From assembly GCA_002421005.1 (NCBI GenBank), contig DIJC01000002.1, forward strand, positions 27,237 through 91,194: DNA of 63,958 nucleotides, given 5' to 3'. The position numbers and the translations under genes were made by a program. The notes beneath the pieces are model-generated. The model was not told the origin of the DNA. It saw only the letters and a list, made by a program, of their open reading frames with translations, and searched no databases. Within the stretch, counting starts at the first letter, position 1, and each line of letters starts with the position of its first letter. Origin of the DNA: Enterobacteriaceae bacterium UBA5654 (GTDB lineage: Bacteria > Pseudomonadota > Gammaproteobacteria > Enterobacterales > Enterobacteriaceae). Below, piece after piece: positions 53,111-62,501 of this stretch.

Positions 53111-53554
53111 ATGCTGGCTTTTATCATCTTATTCTTTATTACTCTCGCAGCTTTTTTGTTATTGCTGGATAACAACGTTAAAGCTGCGCTGGATGATATT
53201 TGCTGGCTCAATTCTCCTGACGATCTCGCAGAAAGCGAATTATCCACTGACGATTGCCCTGATACACAAATAGCGCTGGAGTGGTCGCGTTTATGGGACT
53301 GCGCCGGGCTGGCGCTGCAAAGCGGCGTGCGCCGCCAGGTGCGTCAGGTCATCAAATCACGGCATCGCGTGCGCCAGCGCCTGCTGTTCCTCCGCAAGCG
53401 TGACGAGTTAGGTTTTAGCTTCCGTATTTCCAGCCTGCACCAGTTAATGGCCTGCCGCCATGCGAGCGGGGCCGACGGCGATGCCGTCGCTCAAACTCTT
53501 TTTATACCCAAAGCACAATGCGCGTTTTCGCCATTGTGCTTTTTTTTGTCTTAA
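53111..53554 (+). CDS. Small membrane-anchored protein of unknown function
   Basis: 147 residues; ribosome site CGGAGGTGAA is strong. Not recognised. One N-terminal membrane segment (about 2-22, AFIILFFITLAAFLLLL), then an acidic stretch with three Cys (about 30-65) and a strongly basic segment (about 73-100, RRQVRQVIKSRHRVRQR). The last 15 or so codons run through the terminator at 53510-53547, so the native C-terminus may have been altered by a frameshift. Function unknown; stands before a PTS operon. Confidence 0.55.
   Translation: MLAFIILFFITLAAFLLLLDNNVKAALDDICWLNSPDDLAESELSTDDCPDTQIALEWSRLWDCAGLALQSGVRRQVRQVIKSRHRVRQRLLFLRKRDELGFSFRISSLHQLMACRHASGADGDAVAQTLFIPKAQCAFSPLCFFLS
53510..53547 (+). 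terminator. Intrinsic terminator before the mannoside PTS genes
   Basis: AAGCACAATG / CATTGTGCTT with an 11-base loop, followed by a run of eight T. It lies within the end of the 53111 frame and 25 bases before the EIIB start. Confidence 0.8.
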
Positions 53555-53571
53555 CGAAATCAAGAGGATAA

Positions 53572-53889
53572 ATGATGTTTATTGTTTGTGTAGCCGCCTG
53601 TCCGACCGGAGTTGCCCATACCTATATGGCCGCTGAATCGCTTGAAATGACCGGCAAAAAACGCGGTCACGAGGTGAAAGTGGAAACCCAGGGCAGTATG
53701 GGAGCCGAAAACGAAATTGATGCTGAAGACCTGGCGCGCGCCAACGCGGTGATCATCGCCGCCGACGTTGCCATCAGCGGGAAAGAGCGTTTTGACGGCA
53801 TGGTAAAACTGGAGTGCAGCGTCTCCGATCCGATCAAATTTGGCGACGCGGTGTTTGAAGCCGTGGAGCAGGAGGTGTCGCATGGCTAA
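53572..53889 (+). CDS. Fructose-family PTS EIIB
   Basis: 105 residues; the phosphocysteine loop is VAACPTGVAHTYMAAE (Cys10), as in FrwB/FryB. AGAGGATAA precedes two possible adjacent ATG codons. It takes phosphate from the EIIA domain of the fusion protein at 57681. Overlaps the EIIC gene by eight bases. Confidence 0.92.
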   Translation: MMFIVCVAACPTGVAHTYMAAESLEMTGKKRGHEVKVETQGSMGAENEIDAEDLARANAVIIAADVAISGKERFDGMVKLECSVSDPIKFGDAVFEAVEQEVSHG

Positions 53890-55006
53890 ATTTCAGGGAG
53901 GAGGCGGGAAGCCCTCGACGGGGGCGGAAGTCAAAAATGCCATCATGACCGGCGTCTCGTGGATGCTGCCTTTTGTCATCGCCGGGGCGGTGATCATGGG
54001 CATCGCGCGTATTGGCGCGTCGATGTACGGCATTGATAACATCTGGGATGCCAGCCATGAACAGGCGGGTCTGGTGATACAAATACTGCATAAGTTTGAC
54101 GGCTTCGGCGGTCTGGCGCTGTCGCTGATGCTGCCGGTGGTGGCGGGCTATATCAGCTTTGCACTGGCTAACAAGCCGGGTATCGCGCCCGGTATGGTCG
54201 GTGGGCTGCTGGCGAGCAATCTGGGAACGGGCTTTCTGGGCGCGCTGGCTGCGGGTTTTGTGGCGGGCTACATCGTCCGGGCGCTGATCAAATACATTAA
54301 GCTGCCGAAAGCGCTGGCTTCCGCCGGGCCGATATTTATCCTGCCCGTTGGCGGCACGCTGCTGACCTGTATCGTGATGGCCTTTGTGATCGGCACGCCG
54401 CTGGCGGCACTGAATCACGGGATGGAAAGCTGGCTGCTGTCGATGTCCGGCACCAATAAAGTCCTGCTGGCGGCGGTGATCGGCGGGATGGTGGGCTTTG
54501 ACCTCGGCGGCCCGGTCAACAAGGCGGCGGTGACGACGGCGATGGCGCTGTTGGCGTCCGGCATTTACGATCCCAACACCGCCGCGCAGGTGGCGATTAT
54601 TATTCCGCCTATCGGCCTCGGCATTGCCACGCTGATGTGGGCAAAACGCTTCCCGGAATCGCTGCGCGAAGCGGGCAAAGCTTCCACGCTGATGGGGCTG
54701 ATTGGCGTCTCGGAAGGGGCGATCCCGTTTGCGCTGTCTAACCCGAAAATCATCATCGTCAACGTGGTCGGCTCTGCGGTCGGCGCGTCGATGGCGGTCG
54801 GGCTGGGCGCGGTCAACCATGCACCGATTTCCGGCTTCTACGGCTGGCTGGCGGTCAATAGCTGGCCAGTCTATGTGCTGTCTATCGCCTGCGGTTCAGC
54901 AATTGTTGCCGGAGGATCGTTATTTGTCTTCCGTGGCGCGCAGGAAGACGCAACGCAGGAAAATAAAAAAGAGGCGGCTGCCCCGAAATTTAAAGCCAGC
55001 CGTTAA
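53882..55006 (+). CDS. Fructose-family PTS EIIC
   Basis: 374 residues from the ATG at 53882. About nine membrane segments and the family motifs AGYISFALANKPGIAPG, GGLLASNLGTGFLGAL, GFDLGGPVNKAA and GVSEGAIPFA. It carries the sugar across the inner membrane; the next gene suggests an alpha-mannoside. A 78-base gap follows. Confidence 0.92.
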   Translation: MAKFQGGGGKPSTGAEVKNAIMTGVSWMLPFVIAGAVIMGIARIGASMYGIDNIWDASHEQAGLVIQILHKFDGFGGLALSLMLPVVAGYISFALANKPGIAPGMVGGLLASNLGTGFLGALAAGFVAGYIVRALIKYIKLPKALASAGPIFILPVGGTLLTCIVMAFVIGTPLAALNHGMESWLLSMSGTNKVLLAAVIGGMVGFDLGGPVNKAAVTTAMALLASGIYDPNTAAQVAIIIPPIGLGIATLMWAKRFPESLREAGKASTLMGLIGVSEGAIPFALSNPKIIIVNVVGSAVGASMAVGLGAVNHAPISGFYGWLAVNSWPVYVLSIACGSAIVAGGSLFVFRGAQEDATQENKKEAAAPKFKASR

Positions 55007-55084
55007 TCGTTTCTTTTACTGACCAGAAAAATAAACGGAATTTTTCCGTGGGATTGGCTCGCGCCTGAAAAAGCAGGAACAAAA

Positions 55085-57688
55085 ATGAAAACCGTACATT
55101 TGATTCAACATACCCACTGGGATCGGGAATGGTATTTCACCGAAAATGATTCCCGCGCCGTGCTTTATTATTTTATGGCGGACTTGCTCCAGCGTCTTGA
55201 AGCCGACGAATCATTGGGGCCATTTATACTTGACGGGCAAACGGTAGTGCTGGAGGACTATTTCCAGATCGCCCCGGAAAACCGCACGCGGGTGCAAAAA
55301 CTGATCGACGACGGACGGTTGCTGATTGGCCCCTGGTATACGCAGACCGATTTCCTGGTGGTCGGCGCAGAGTCGATCACCCGTAACCTGCTGCTGGGCA
55401 TGGCGGACTGCAACGCGCTGGGGCGTCGGATGCCGGTTGGCTACGTGCCCGACTCGTTCGGGCAGAGCGCGCAACTGCCGATGTTTCTCAGCCAGTTTGC
55501 CATTGACCACGCGGTGATCTGGCGCGGCTGGTGTGAGCACGATGTGGCGAACAGCGAGTTTCGCTGGCGCAGTGCTGATGGCAGTTGCGTCACCACGGCG
55601 GTGCTGCCGTGGGGCTACGGCTGCGCGAAATGGCTGCCAACCGACGCGCAGGACGCGTGGCAGGTGCTGCCAACGATCCTGCAAAAGCAGGCCAGATTCA
55701 GCACCTCCGCGCAAATCCTGTTGCCCAACGGCAACGACCAGTCGCCTTATGAATTCGGCGTTCCGGCGATGCTCGATGCGCTCAACGCGCAGCAGTCAGA
55801 GTACCGTTTTGTGCGCAGCGATTTCAGTCGCTACTTTCAGGCGCTGGCAGACGCACCGCTGACCGAGTTTGAGGGCGAACTGCTCAGCCCGAAATACATG
55901 CGCATTCACCGGGGGATTTTTTCAACCCGGATGGATATCAAGCTGGCGAACGCCCGGCTGGAGCAGTTTGTCAGCCAGCAGCTTGAGCCGCTGCTCAGTG
56001 TGGTCTGGCGGCTGGGGCTACCGTATCCGCAGCAGGCGGTGAATAACATCTGGCGCGAAGCGATGAAGTCCCACGCTCATGACAGCATCGGCGGCTGCAA
56101 TGCCGACCGGGTAAACGCGATGGTTAAAGCGCGTCTCACCTCCGGTCAGGAAACCGCCAGCCAGCTTTTCGAACTGAATATGAAAATGCTGGCGGAAGGG
56201 ATCACCGCGCGTCAGCAGGGCAAAAAAATCGTCGTCTTTAACCCGCTGCCGCACGTTCGCGACGCGCAGGTGGCGCTGACTCTCTACGTGCCCGGCAGCG
56301 ATTTTTGCATCGTGGATGAAAACGGTCAGCCGTGCCGCTGGCAAATCGTTCACGAGGCGCAGCAGGATATGTCGGTCATCGTGCAGGAGCTTTCCAACAG
56401 CACCACCACGGTCTGGTATCGCAAGTGCGACATCCTGCTGGAAGCGAAGGCGCTGCCTGCCTGCGGCTATCTGACGCTGTATCTCCGGCAGGATATCGCC
56501 GCCGGATTTAGTGCGCCGGACGACGCCATCTCCGCACTGGAAAACACCTGGCTGCGCCTCTCGCTCGACGAAGGCCGCCTCGCGCTTATCGACAAGCGCA
56601 GCGGTAAACGCTGGGACGATATTTTGCGGCTGGTTGACGGCGGCGATGCCGGGGATACCTACAACTATTCGCCGCCGGAAGATGACTGGCGCGTTACCAG
56701 CGACGGCGCGCTGACCGCCGCCGAATGGCAGCGCGGAACCCTCGCCGATACGCTGACGCTTAGTGTATCAATAGCCGCGCCGCAGGATAAATCCGCCCGT
56801 CAGCAGCATTTATGCAACGCGCATCTGGACGTCAGCATGGTCATCGCCCTCGATCACCAGCGTCCGTTGCTGGACGTGCGCATTACCGTGGACAACAAGC
56901 TGCACGATCACCGGTTGCAGGTTGAAATCCCGACCGGCGTGCGCGAGCTGTTCCATTTTGCCGATCAGCCGTTCGGCCTGATCCGTCGGGAAAATCGTCC
57001 GCAGACTCTGGATCTCTGGCAGCAGGAGCAGTGGACGGAAGCGCCCGCCGCGCTGTGGCCGATGCAAAGCATGGTGATGATGCACGATCGGCAGCACGGA
57101 ATGAGCGTGGTGACGGAAGGGCTGCGCGAGTATGAAATTCCGGCGGATAAACCCGACGTGCTGGCGATCACCCTGCTGCGCAGCGTCGGCTGGCTGGGGC
57201 TGCCCAATATGCCGTGGCGACCGGGCCGCGCTTCCGGGATGGTATTGCCGTCGCCGGATTCGCAGTTGCCGGGCCTGTTTCACTGCCATTTTGCGCTGCT
57301 GCCGCTGCATCAGGGAGCCGACAGCGCGTTCTGGCAGGAAATTGAACACTGGCGCACGCCTGCGACGGGCTGGCTGGATTCCGGCTGGTCGCGCTTTAAA
57401 ACCAATCCGCACGGTCACCGCTTCCCGGCGAACTTTAGCCTGCTGAACTGGCAGACGCCGCTGCATTTCAGCACGCTTAAAAAAGCGCAAAATGGCGAGG
57501 CGCTGATCCTGCGCGGCTGGAATCCCGGCGCGATCGCCACCGATAAAACGTTCCCTGTGACCACGGGCGGCGTGGAGGAAGTTACGCTGGCGGAAGCGGC
57601 GGTTTTAACCTGCCCGTCTGACGTCGCTCCCTGCGCCCCGGTAAGCTGGCGCATCACCCCTGCGGAGAAAGGAGACGCCCGTGCGTAA
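55085..57688 (+). CDS. GH38 alpha-mannosidase (MngB-like)
   Basis: 867 residues, close to E. coli MngB (877), which cleaves 2-O-(6-phospho-mannosyl)-glycerate. Zinc ligands in QHTHWDREWY (His11, Asp13), the nucleophile in YVPDSFGQSAQLP (Asp123), and HAHDSIGGC (zinc His) are present; a beta-rich C-terminal half follows. AGGAACAAAA ribosome site. No signal peptide, so it works on the phosphorylated sugar in the cytoplasm. Its stop overlaps the next gene. Confidence 0.92.
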   Translation: MKTVHLIQHTHWDREWYFTENDSRAVLYYFMADLLQRLEADESLGPFILDGQTVVLEDYFQIAPENRTRVQKLIDDGRLLIGPWYTQTDFLVVGAESITRNLLLGMADCNALGRRMPVGYVPDSFGQSAQLPMFLSQFAIDHAVIWRGWCEHDVANSEFRWRSADGSCVTTAVLPWGYGCAKWLPTDAQDAWQVLPTILQKQARFSTSAQILLPNGNDQSPYEFGVPAMLDALNAQQSEYRFVRSDFSRYFQALADAPLTEFEGELLSPKYMRIHRGIFSTRMDIKLANARLEQFVSQQLEPLLSVVWRLGLPYPQQAVNNIWREAMKSHAHDSIGGCNADRVNAMVKARLTSGQETASQLFELNMKMLAEGITARQQGKKIVVFNPLPHVRDAQVALTLYVPGSDFCIVDENGQPCRWQIVHEAQQDMSVIVQELSNSTTTVWYRKCDILLEAKALPACGYLTLYLRQDIAAGFSAPDDAISALENTWLRLSLDEGRLALIDKRSGKRWDDILRLVDGGDAGDTYNYSPPEDDWRVTSDGALTAAEWQRGTLADTLTLSVSIAAPQDKSARQQHLCNAHLDVSMVIALDHQRPLLDVRITVDNKLHDHRLQVEIPTGVRELFHFADQPFGLIRRENRPQTLDLWQQEQWTEAPAALWPMQSMVMMHDRQHGMSVVTEGLREYEIPADKPDVLAITLLRSVGWLGLPNMPWRPGRASGMVLPSPDSQLPGLFHCHFALLPLHQGADSAFWQEIEHWRTPATGWLDSGWSRFKTNPHGHRFPANFSLLNWQTPLHFSTLKKAQNGEALILRGWNPGAIATDKTFPVTTGGVEEVTLAEAAVLTCPSDVAPCAPVSWRITPAEKGDARA

Positions 57689-60164
57689 AATTTCATTTAT
57701 CTTCCCGCTGGAAAACGGTTTGCACGCCAGGCCCGCCAGCGAGTTTGAACAGCGGGTAATGGCGTTTCGCGCCCGCTTTACTTTCCATAACCTGCGTAAC
57801 CAGCGGCAGGTTGACGCGCGCAGCGTGCTGGCGCTGATTGGCGCGGACGTGCTGTATCAGGATGCCTGCGAGTTGCTGATTGACGGTGAAGACGAGCAGG
57901 CGGCGCATCAGGCGCTGGAGGCGTTTATCGTCAACGAGCTGGCCGGGTGCGATGAGGCGCTGCCTGCGTCCACATCTGACGCGCATCAGCAGCCGCTGCC
58001 GGTCTTTCTGGCGGCCACGACCTCCCGCTACCTGCGCGGGAACGGCGTCAGTCCGGGACTGGCAACCGGCATCGCGGTGCCGCTGGGGGCGGTAGATTTC
58101 GCCACGCTTGCAGCCCAGGAGCCAGTGCAGGATGCCGCCTCACAACGTCAGGCGCTGGCACAGGCGCTAAGCCGCGTGCGCGTGGAGGTGCAGGAAGAGA
58201 TGCGCCACGCGCAGGGCGAGGCCGCTTCCGTGCTGGGCGCACACCTGAAACTGCTGAACGACACTCTGCTGGAAGACGCGCTGCGCGCGCCGCCGCAGGC
58301 GGGTAACGCGCTGGTAGCGCTGGGGCTGATCGTTGACCAGCTCAGCCAGCCGCTGCGCGAAAGCCGCAGCCAGTATCTGCAACAGCGGGCGCTGGATTTA
58401 CAGGATCTGGGGCTGCGCCTGGCGGCGCATCTGACCGCCCGGCCGCTGTTTACGCTGCCGGAATTCACCCAGGACGCGGTGATCATTAGCGCCGGACTTA
58501 TCACGCCGGGTCAGTTTCTGGCGCTGCGCGGGCCGCATCTGAAAGGTATCGTGATGGGTGAGGGGGGAGAAACCTCGCACACGGCGATCCTCGCCCGCTC
58601 GTTTGGCATTCCGCTGCTGTGCGCGCCCGACGCGCGGGTGCCTGCCGGCGCGCCGCTGCTGATCGATTCCCGCTACGGCATACTGGTGATCGCACCCGAT
58701 GACTGCGCGCAGCGGTGGCGCGAAATGGAAGAGGCGAAAATCGCGCGCATCGCGCAGCGCTTACAGCCGTTGACGCAGCAGCCGGGCGTCAGCCGCGACG
58801 GAGAGCGTGTGCAGGTGCTGGCAAACATCGCCCTTGCCGCCGAAGCGGAAAGCGCTTTTGCCGCAGGCGCGGAGGGCATCGGCCTGTTCCGCACCGAAAT
58901 GCTGTTCTGCGAACGTAGCGCGCCGCCGGATGAAGAGGAACAGTATCTTGCTTATTGGCACGTACTGGAGCAGGCGCAGGGCAAAAAAGTGGTTATTCGC
59001 ACCCTGGATATCGGCGGCGACAAACCCTGTGATTATCTCAACCTGCCGCCGGAGGATAACCCGTTCCTCGGCTGGCGCGCGGTGCGGCTCTATCCGGCAT
59101 TCGAGGCCATTTTCACCCGCCAGATGCGGGCGCTGCTGCGTGCCAGCGCCGCCGGACCGCTGCACATTATGGTACCGATGGTCGCCACGCTTGAAGAAGT
59201 GAAATGGCTGCACGCCCGCTTTCAGCACACGGCGGCGCAGTTACAGGCGGAAGGGGCGGTCGTTGGGCAATGGCATCTGGGAATTATGGCAGAGGTGCCG
59301 TCGGTGCTTTACCTGCTGGAAAAAGCGGCGGCGTACATCGATTTTGTCTCCATCGGCAGTAACGATCTGGTGCAGTATTTCCTCGCCTGCGACCGGGGGA
59401 ATGCGCAGGTGCGCCATCTGTATAACTACTGCGATCCCGCGTTTCTGATGCTGCTGGACGATCTCACCACCCGCGCGCGTCAGGCGAAGCTGGATATTTG
59501 TCTGTGCGGCGAAATGGGGGGCGATCCGGCAGCGATACCGTTGCTGTTAGGGGCTGGACTGCGGCAAATCAGCATGTCTGCGGGGCGCATCGGCAAGGCG
59601 AAACAGCGCCTGGCTTTGCTGGATACCACCGCCTGCTGGCGCACGCTGCAAAGCGCTTTCTTGTGCGACAGCGCGGCGGAGGTGGATGCCCTGCTGAAAG
59701 CGCAGGCTGGCGGCAGCACGCGGTCCATTTTCGACCCGGCGCTGGTGCTGCTGGATAACCCTGCCACCCGTAAGGCGGACGTTATCAAAATCCTCACGGA
59801 CAACCTGGAGGTTGAGCAGCGGGTGCGCTCAGGCGCGGAAGTGGAAGCGGCGATCTGGGCGCGGGAAGCGGTCTTTTCAACGGCGCTCGGTTTTGCCGTC
59901 GCTATTCCGCACTGTAAATCGGCAGCGGTACTCAGCAGCAGCGTATCGCTGATGCGCCTGACCACGCCGCTGATGTGGGGCGAAGACGTGGAGGTGTCGC
60001 TGGTGATCATGCTGACGGTCAGCGAGCAGGAGAAGGGCGATCACATGAAAATCTTCTCGCGCCTCGCCCGTAAGCTGATGCATGAAGAGTTCCGCCAGCA
60101 ACTGCTGACGGGCAGTGATGCCGCCGCCATAACCGCACGGCTTGAACAGGAACTGGCAGGGTAA
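57681..60164 (+). CDS. Multiphosphoryl transfer protein: HPr-EI-EIIA fusion
   Basis: 827 residues from a GTG with AAGGAGACG. HPr domain first (about 1-85, LHARPAS with His15), then Enzyme I (about 115-670: GGETSHTAI with His300, TLDIGGDKP, IGSNDLVQYFL, CLCGEMGGDP with the active Cys), then an EIIA-fructose domain (about 685-827, AVAIPHCKS with His744). Same build as FryA and PtsA/FrwA. It gives the mannoside PTS its own phosphate chain from PEP. Stop followed by a strong hairpin. Confidence 0.93.
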   Translation: MRKISFIFPLENGLHARPASEFEQRVMAFRARFTFHNLRNQRQVDARSVLALIGADVLYQDACELLIDGEDEQAAHQALEAFIVNELAGCDEALPASTSDAHQQPLPVFLAATTSRYLRGNGVSPGLATGIAVPLGAVDFATLAAQEPVQDAASQRQALAQALSRVRVEVQEEMRHAQGEAASVLGAHLKLLNDTLLEDALRAPPQAGNALVALGLIVDQLSQPLRESRSQYLQQRALDLQDLGLRLAAHLTARPLFTLPEFTQDAVIISAGLITPGQFLALRGPHLKGIVMGEGGETSHTAILARSFGIPLLCAPDARVPAGAPLLIDSRYGILVIAPDDCAQRWREMEEAKIARIAQRLQPLTQQPGVSRDGERVQVLANIALAAEAESAFAAGAEGIGLFRTEMLFCERSAPPDEEEQYLAYWHVLEQAQGKKVVIRTLDIGGDKPCDYLNLPPEDNPFLGWRAVRLYPAFEAIFTRQMRALLRASAAGPLHIMVPMVATLEEVKWLHARFQHTAAQLQAEGAVVGQWHLGIMAEVPSVLYLLEKAAAYIDFVSIGSNDLVQYFLACDRGNAQVRHLYNYCDPAFLMLLDDLTTRARQAKLDICLCGEMGGDPAAIPLLLGAGLRQISMSAGRIGKAKQRLALLDTTACWRTLQSAFLCDSAAEVDALLKAQAGGSTRSIFDPALVLLDNPATRKADVIKILTDNLEVEQRVRSGAEVEAAIWAREAVFSTALGFAVAIPHCKSAAVLSSSVSLMRLTTPLMWGEDVEVSLVIMLTVSEQEKGDHMKIFSRLARKLMHEEFRQQLLTGSDAAAITARLEQELAG

Positions 60165-60166
60165 CG

Positions 60167-60202
60167 TACAGCCCGCCCGGCAAGGTCGTCGGGCGGGCTG
60201 TA
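60167..60202 (+). terminator. Strong hairpin after the PTS fusion gene
   Basis: TACAGCCCGCCCG / CGGGCGGGCTGTA, a perfect 13-bp stem with a 10-base loop. A TTTTT run comes 11 bases later, so it may terminate partly or stabilise the message; the next gene starts 34 bases on. Confidence 0.6.
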
Positions 60203-60236
60203 TGACGGGATGTTTTTGTTATGTAAGGATAACTGA

Positions 60237-62312
60237 ATGAAAAAACGAGTGATTTCGTCTGTCGCCACGCTTTCTTTGCTGATCGGCTCTGCGTGCGCGG
60301 CGGAAAATTATCAGTACCGTGTCGCGTTTATGCCGGATATTCATTTCCATGATGTTTACGGCACTTTTCAGGATGGCGCATTCAGCGGCCTGAAAAATCA
60401 AAAAAGCGGGCAAAACGCGATGATCCGCACCATGTACGCCCAGCTCACCTCCACGCGTTTATTCAATGAAAACTACTTTGCCCTGCGCGCTGCGCTTGAT
60501 GATGCCGGGCGCAAAGGCATTACCCTGATTGCGTTACCGGGCGACTTCAGCGATGACGGGCAGCCAGTGCATATTCGCGGGCTGGTCAAACTCCTTCAGG
60601 AATACCAGCAGAAATACGGTATGCGCTTTTTTGCCACGCCCGGTAATCACGATCCCAACCGGCCTTTTGATGTGCCCGGCGGCGAAGAAGATTTCTTAGG
60701 GCCGCAGGGTAAAACGCAGCGCATCTTCAGCGCTGGCGCGAAGGAGTGCAAAGGCTATAAAGGGCGCACGGCGGTAATCAAAACCGATGCGGAACTGCCG
60801 ACGATTTGCAGCGAAGAGATGGTCAGCAGCGGTTATGCATACATCATGAAAATGATGGCTCCCTTTGGTATGGAACCCCAGCCTGCCGACATCTACTGGG
60901 AAACACCTTATTCTTCCTGGACCCCGGAAACGTACAGTCTGGAAAAAGCAAAACGGGCGAGCGATTTCCGTCAGCGGCAGTATGAAATTTGCGCCCAGGG
61001 AACCGGCGGGAAATATAAACAGCCGGACTACGGCCCCTGCTTCACCGTGGCGGACATTAGCTATCTGGTCGAGCCGGTGCCGGGACTGTGGCTGATGGCG
61101 GTGGATGCCAACGTCTATCTGCCGACGAAAGACGCCGATGCCAGCCAGGCCGCGCAGGCCAGCAATTTTGCCGGTTCCGGCGACGCGGGCTATAACAAGA
61201 TGTTGACCCATAAACAGCAGACCCTGGCGTGGATGACCGACGTCGCTCGCCGTGCTAAGCAGCAGGGGAAAACGCTGCTCACGTTCAGCCATTTTCCGAT
61301 GGTGGAGTTCGATAACGGCGCGGCGGGGGATCTGGAAGAGATTTTTGGCAAAGGTAAATTCCAGCTCGCGCGTGCGCCGCAGGAGGATACCAGTCACGCC
61401 CTGGCACAAACCGGAATTGGCGTGCATGTGGGCGGGCATATGCATTTCAACGATACCGGGGTGCGCAAATACCCGGATGGCAGCCTGCTGTTTAATATTC
61501 AGGCACCTTCAATGGCGGCCTACGTCCCGGCCTATAAAACGCTTAACGTTATCAGCCGTAGCAGCATTGATGTCGATACGGTGATCCTTAACAGCGTGCC
61601 GCGCTTTGACGAGCTGTTTGAGCATTATCAGCAGGAGTGGGATCACCTGAACGCGATCCATTCGCCGCATCTGTGGAACAAAGCCGTGCTGGGGGCGAAG
61701 GACTATTACGACTTTACTAACTGGCATATGACTGAACTGACCCGGCTACGTTTTATCCCGGAAGAGTGGCCGTGTGAAATCCGCCAGATGCTGTTTAGCC
61801 TCAACGGTGCCGACATGTTGACGTTAAGCCAGCTTGACGGGCAGGTTCCGTATCGCGAGGTAATGAGCGTACCGCAAAGCGATAATCATGCGATTTGTGC
61901 ACCCTCGCGAGTCGATCTCCCGGCGCAGTACGTGCAGAAAAACGCCGCCGCCTGGCGCAAGGCGCAGGATAAGGCCCGCGCGCTGGTGCAGCAGAACGGT
62001 ATGACGCTGGAGGCGTTTGCTGCCTGGAACGGTTTTGATCTGGCGGTCGATTTCTATCGACTGCGCAATGCGGATGAACTGGCGCTGCGCGATATCACGG
62101 CGACTCGCCTGCGTGAATATCGCCTGCTGACCCGGACCCTGGCGCAGTCCTTACCGGCTAAAATGCCGACCGTGACCGCCGACAGTGATTTTGAGACGAT
62201 TTTCCGCCTGCGCTTCGGCAGTATTTTCCGCGTTATCGATAAATATCTTCAGGGCAGCCCGAGCCGCAATTTCCATCTTGATAGCGAAACCGGGGAAATG
62301 AAAGCACGCTAA
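60237..62312 (+). CDS. Periplasmic calcineurin-like metallophosphoesterase
   Basis: 691 residues. Signal peptide ends at about residue 21-22 (SACAA). Dimetal motifs in order: MPDIHFH (Asp34, His36), PGDFSDDG (Asp103), PGNHDP (136-141), FSHFPM, and GGHMHFND (His401, His403). A large C-terminal region (about 450-690) has no clear assignment. AAGGATAAC ribosome site. It likely hydrolyses a phospho-ester in the periplasm; substrate unknown. Position after the mannoside PTS may be coincidental or may supply sugar from a phosphorylated precursor. Confidence 0.87.
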   Translation: MKKRVISSVATLSLLIGSACAAENYQYRVAFMPDIHFHDVYGTFQDGAFSGLKNQKSGQNAMIRTMYAQLTSTRLFNENYFALRAALDDAGRKGITLIALPGDFSDDGQPVHIRGLVKLLQEYQQKYGMRFFATPGNHDPNRPFDVPGGEEDFLGPQGKTQRIFSAGAKECKGYKGRTAVIKTDAELPTICSEEMVSSGYAYIMKMMAPFGMEPQPADIYWETPYSSWTPETYSLEKAKRASDFRQRQYEICAQGTGGKYKQPDYGPCFTVADISYLVEPVPGLWLMAVDANVYLPTKDADASQAAQASNFAGSGDAGYNKMLTHKQQTLAWMTDVARRAKQQGKTLLTFSHFPMVEFDNGAAGDLEEIFGKGKFQLARAPQEDTSHALAQTGIGVHVGGHMHFNDTGVRKYPDGSLLFNIQAPSMAAYVPAYKTLNVISRSSIDVDTVILNSVPRFDELFEHYQQEWDHLNAIHSPHLWNKAVLGAKDYYDFTNWHMTELTRLRFIPEEWPCEIRQMLFSLNGADMLTLSQLDGQVPYREVMSVPQSDNHAICAPSRVDLPAQYVQKNAAAWRKAQDKARALVQQNGMTLEAFAAWNGFDLAVDFYRLRNADELALRDITATRLREYRLLTRTLAQSLPAKMPTVTADSDFETIFRLRFGSIFRVIDKYLQGSPSRNFHLDSETGEMKAR

Positions 62313-62407
62313 TTCTTCCTGCCAGACTGGCAGCGAAAACGCCGCCAGTCTCCCTGTGCATCAAGGCACATAACCAAAAGTTATAACCTTATTAAAACTA
62401 CGGCATT

Positions 62408-62443
62408 GATAAACATTTTCAATATCATTTAATTAACTATAAT
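62408..62443 (+). promoter_or_regulatory. sodA promoter with Fur-like box
   Basis: GATAAACATTTTCAATATC (62408-62426) resembles the Fur box, and TATAAT (62438-62443) is the -10. The sequence is nearly the same as the E. coli sodA promoter, which is also controlled by SoxS and ArcA. Confidence 0.75.
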
Positions 62444-62501
62444 GAACCAACTGCTTACGCGGCGTTAACACATCTGCCGCCCGACAATAATGGAGATGAT
62501 T

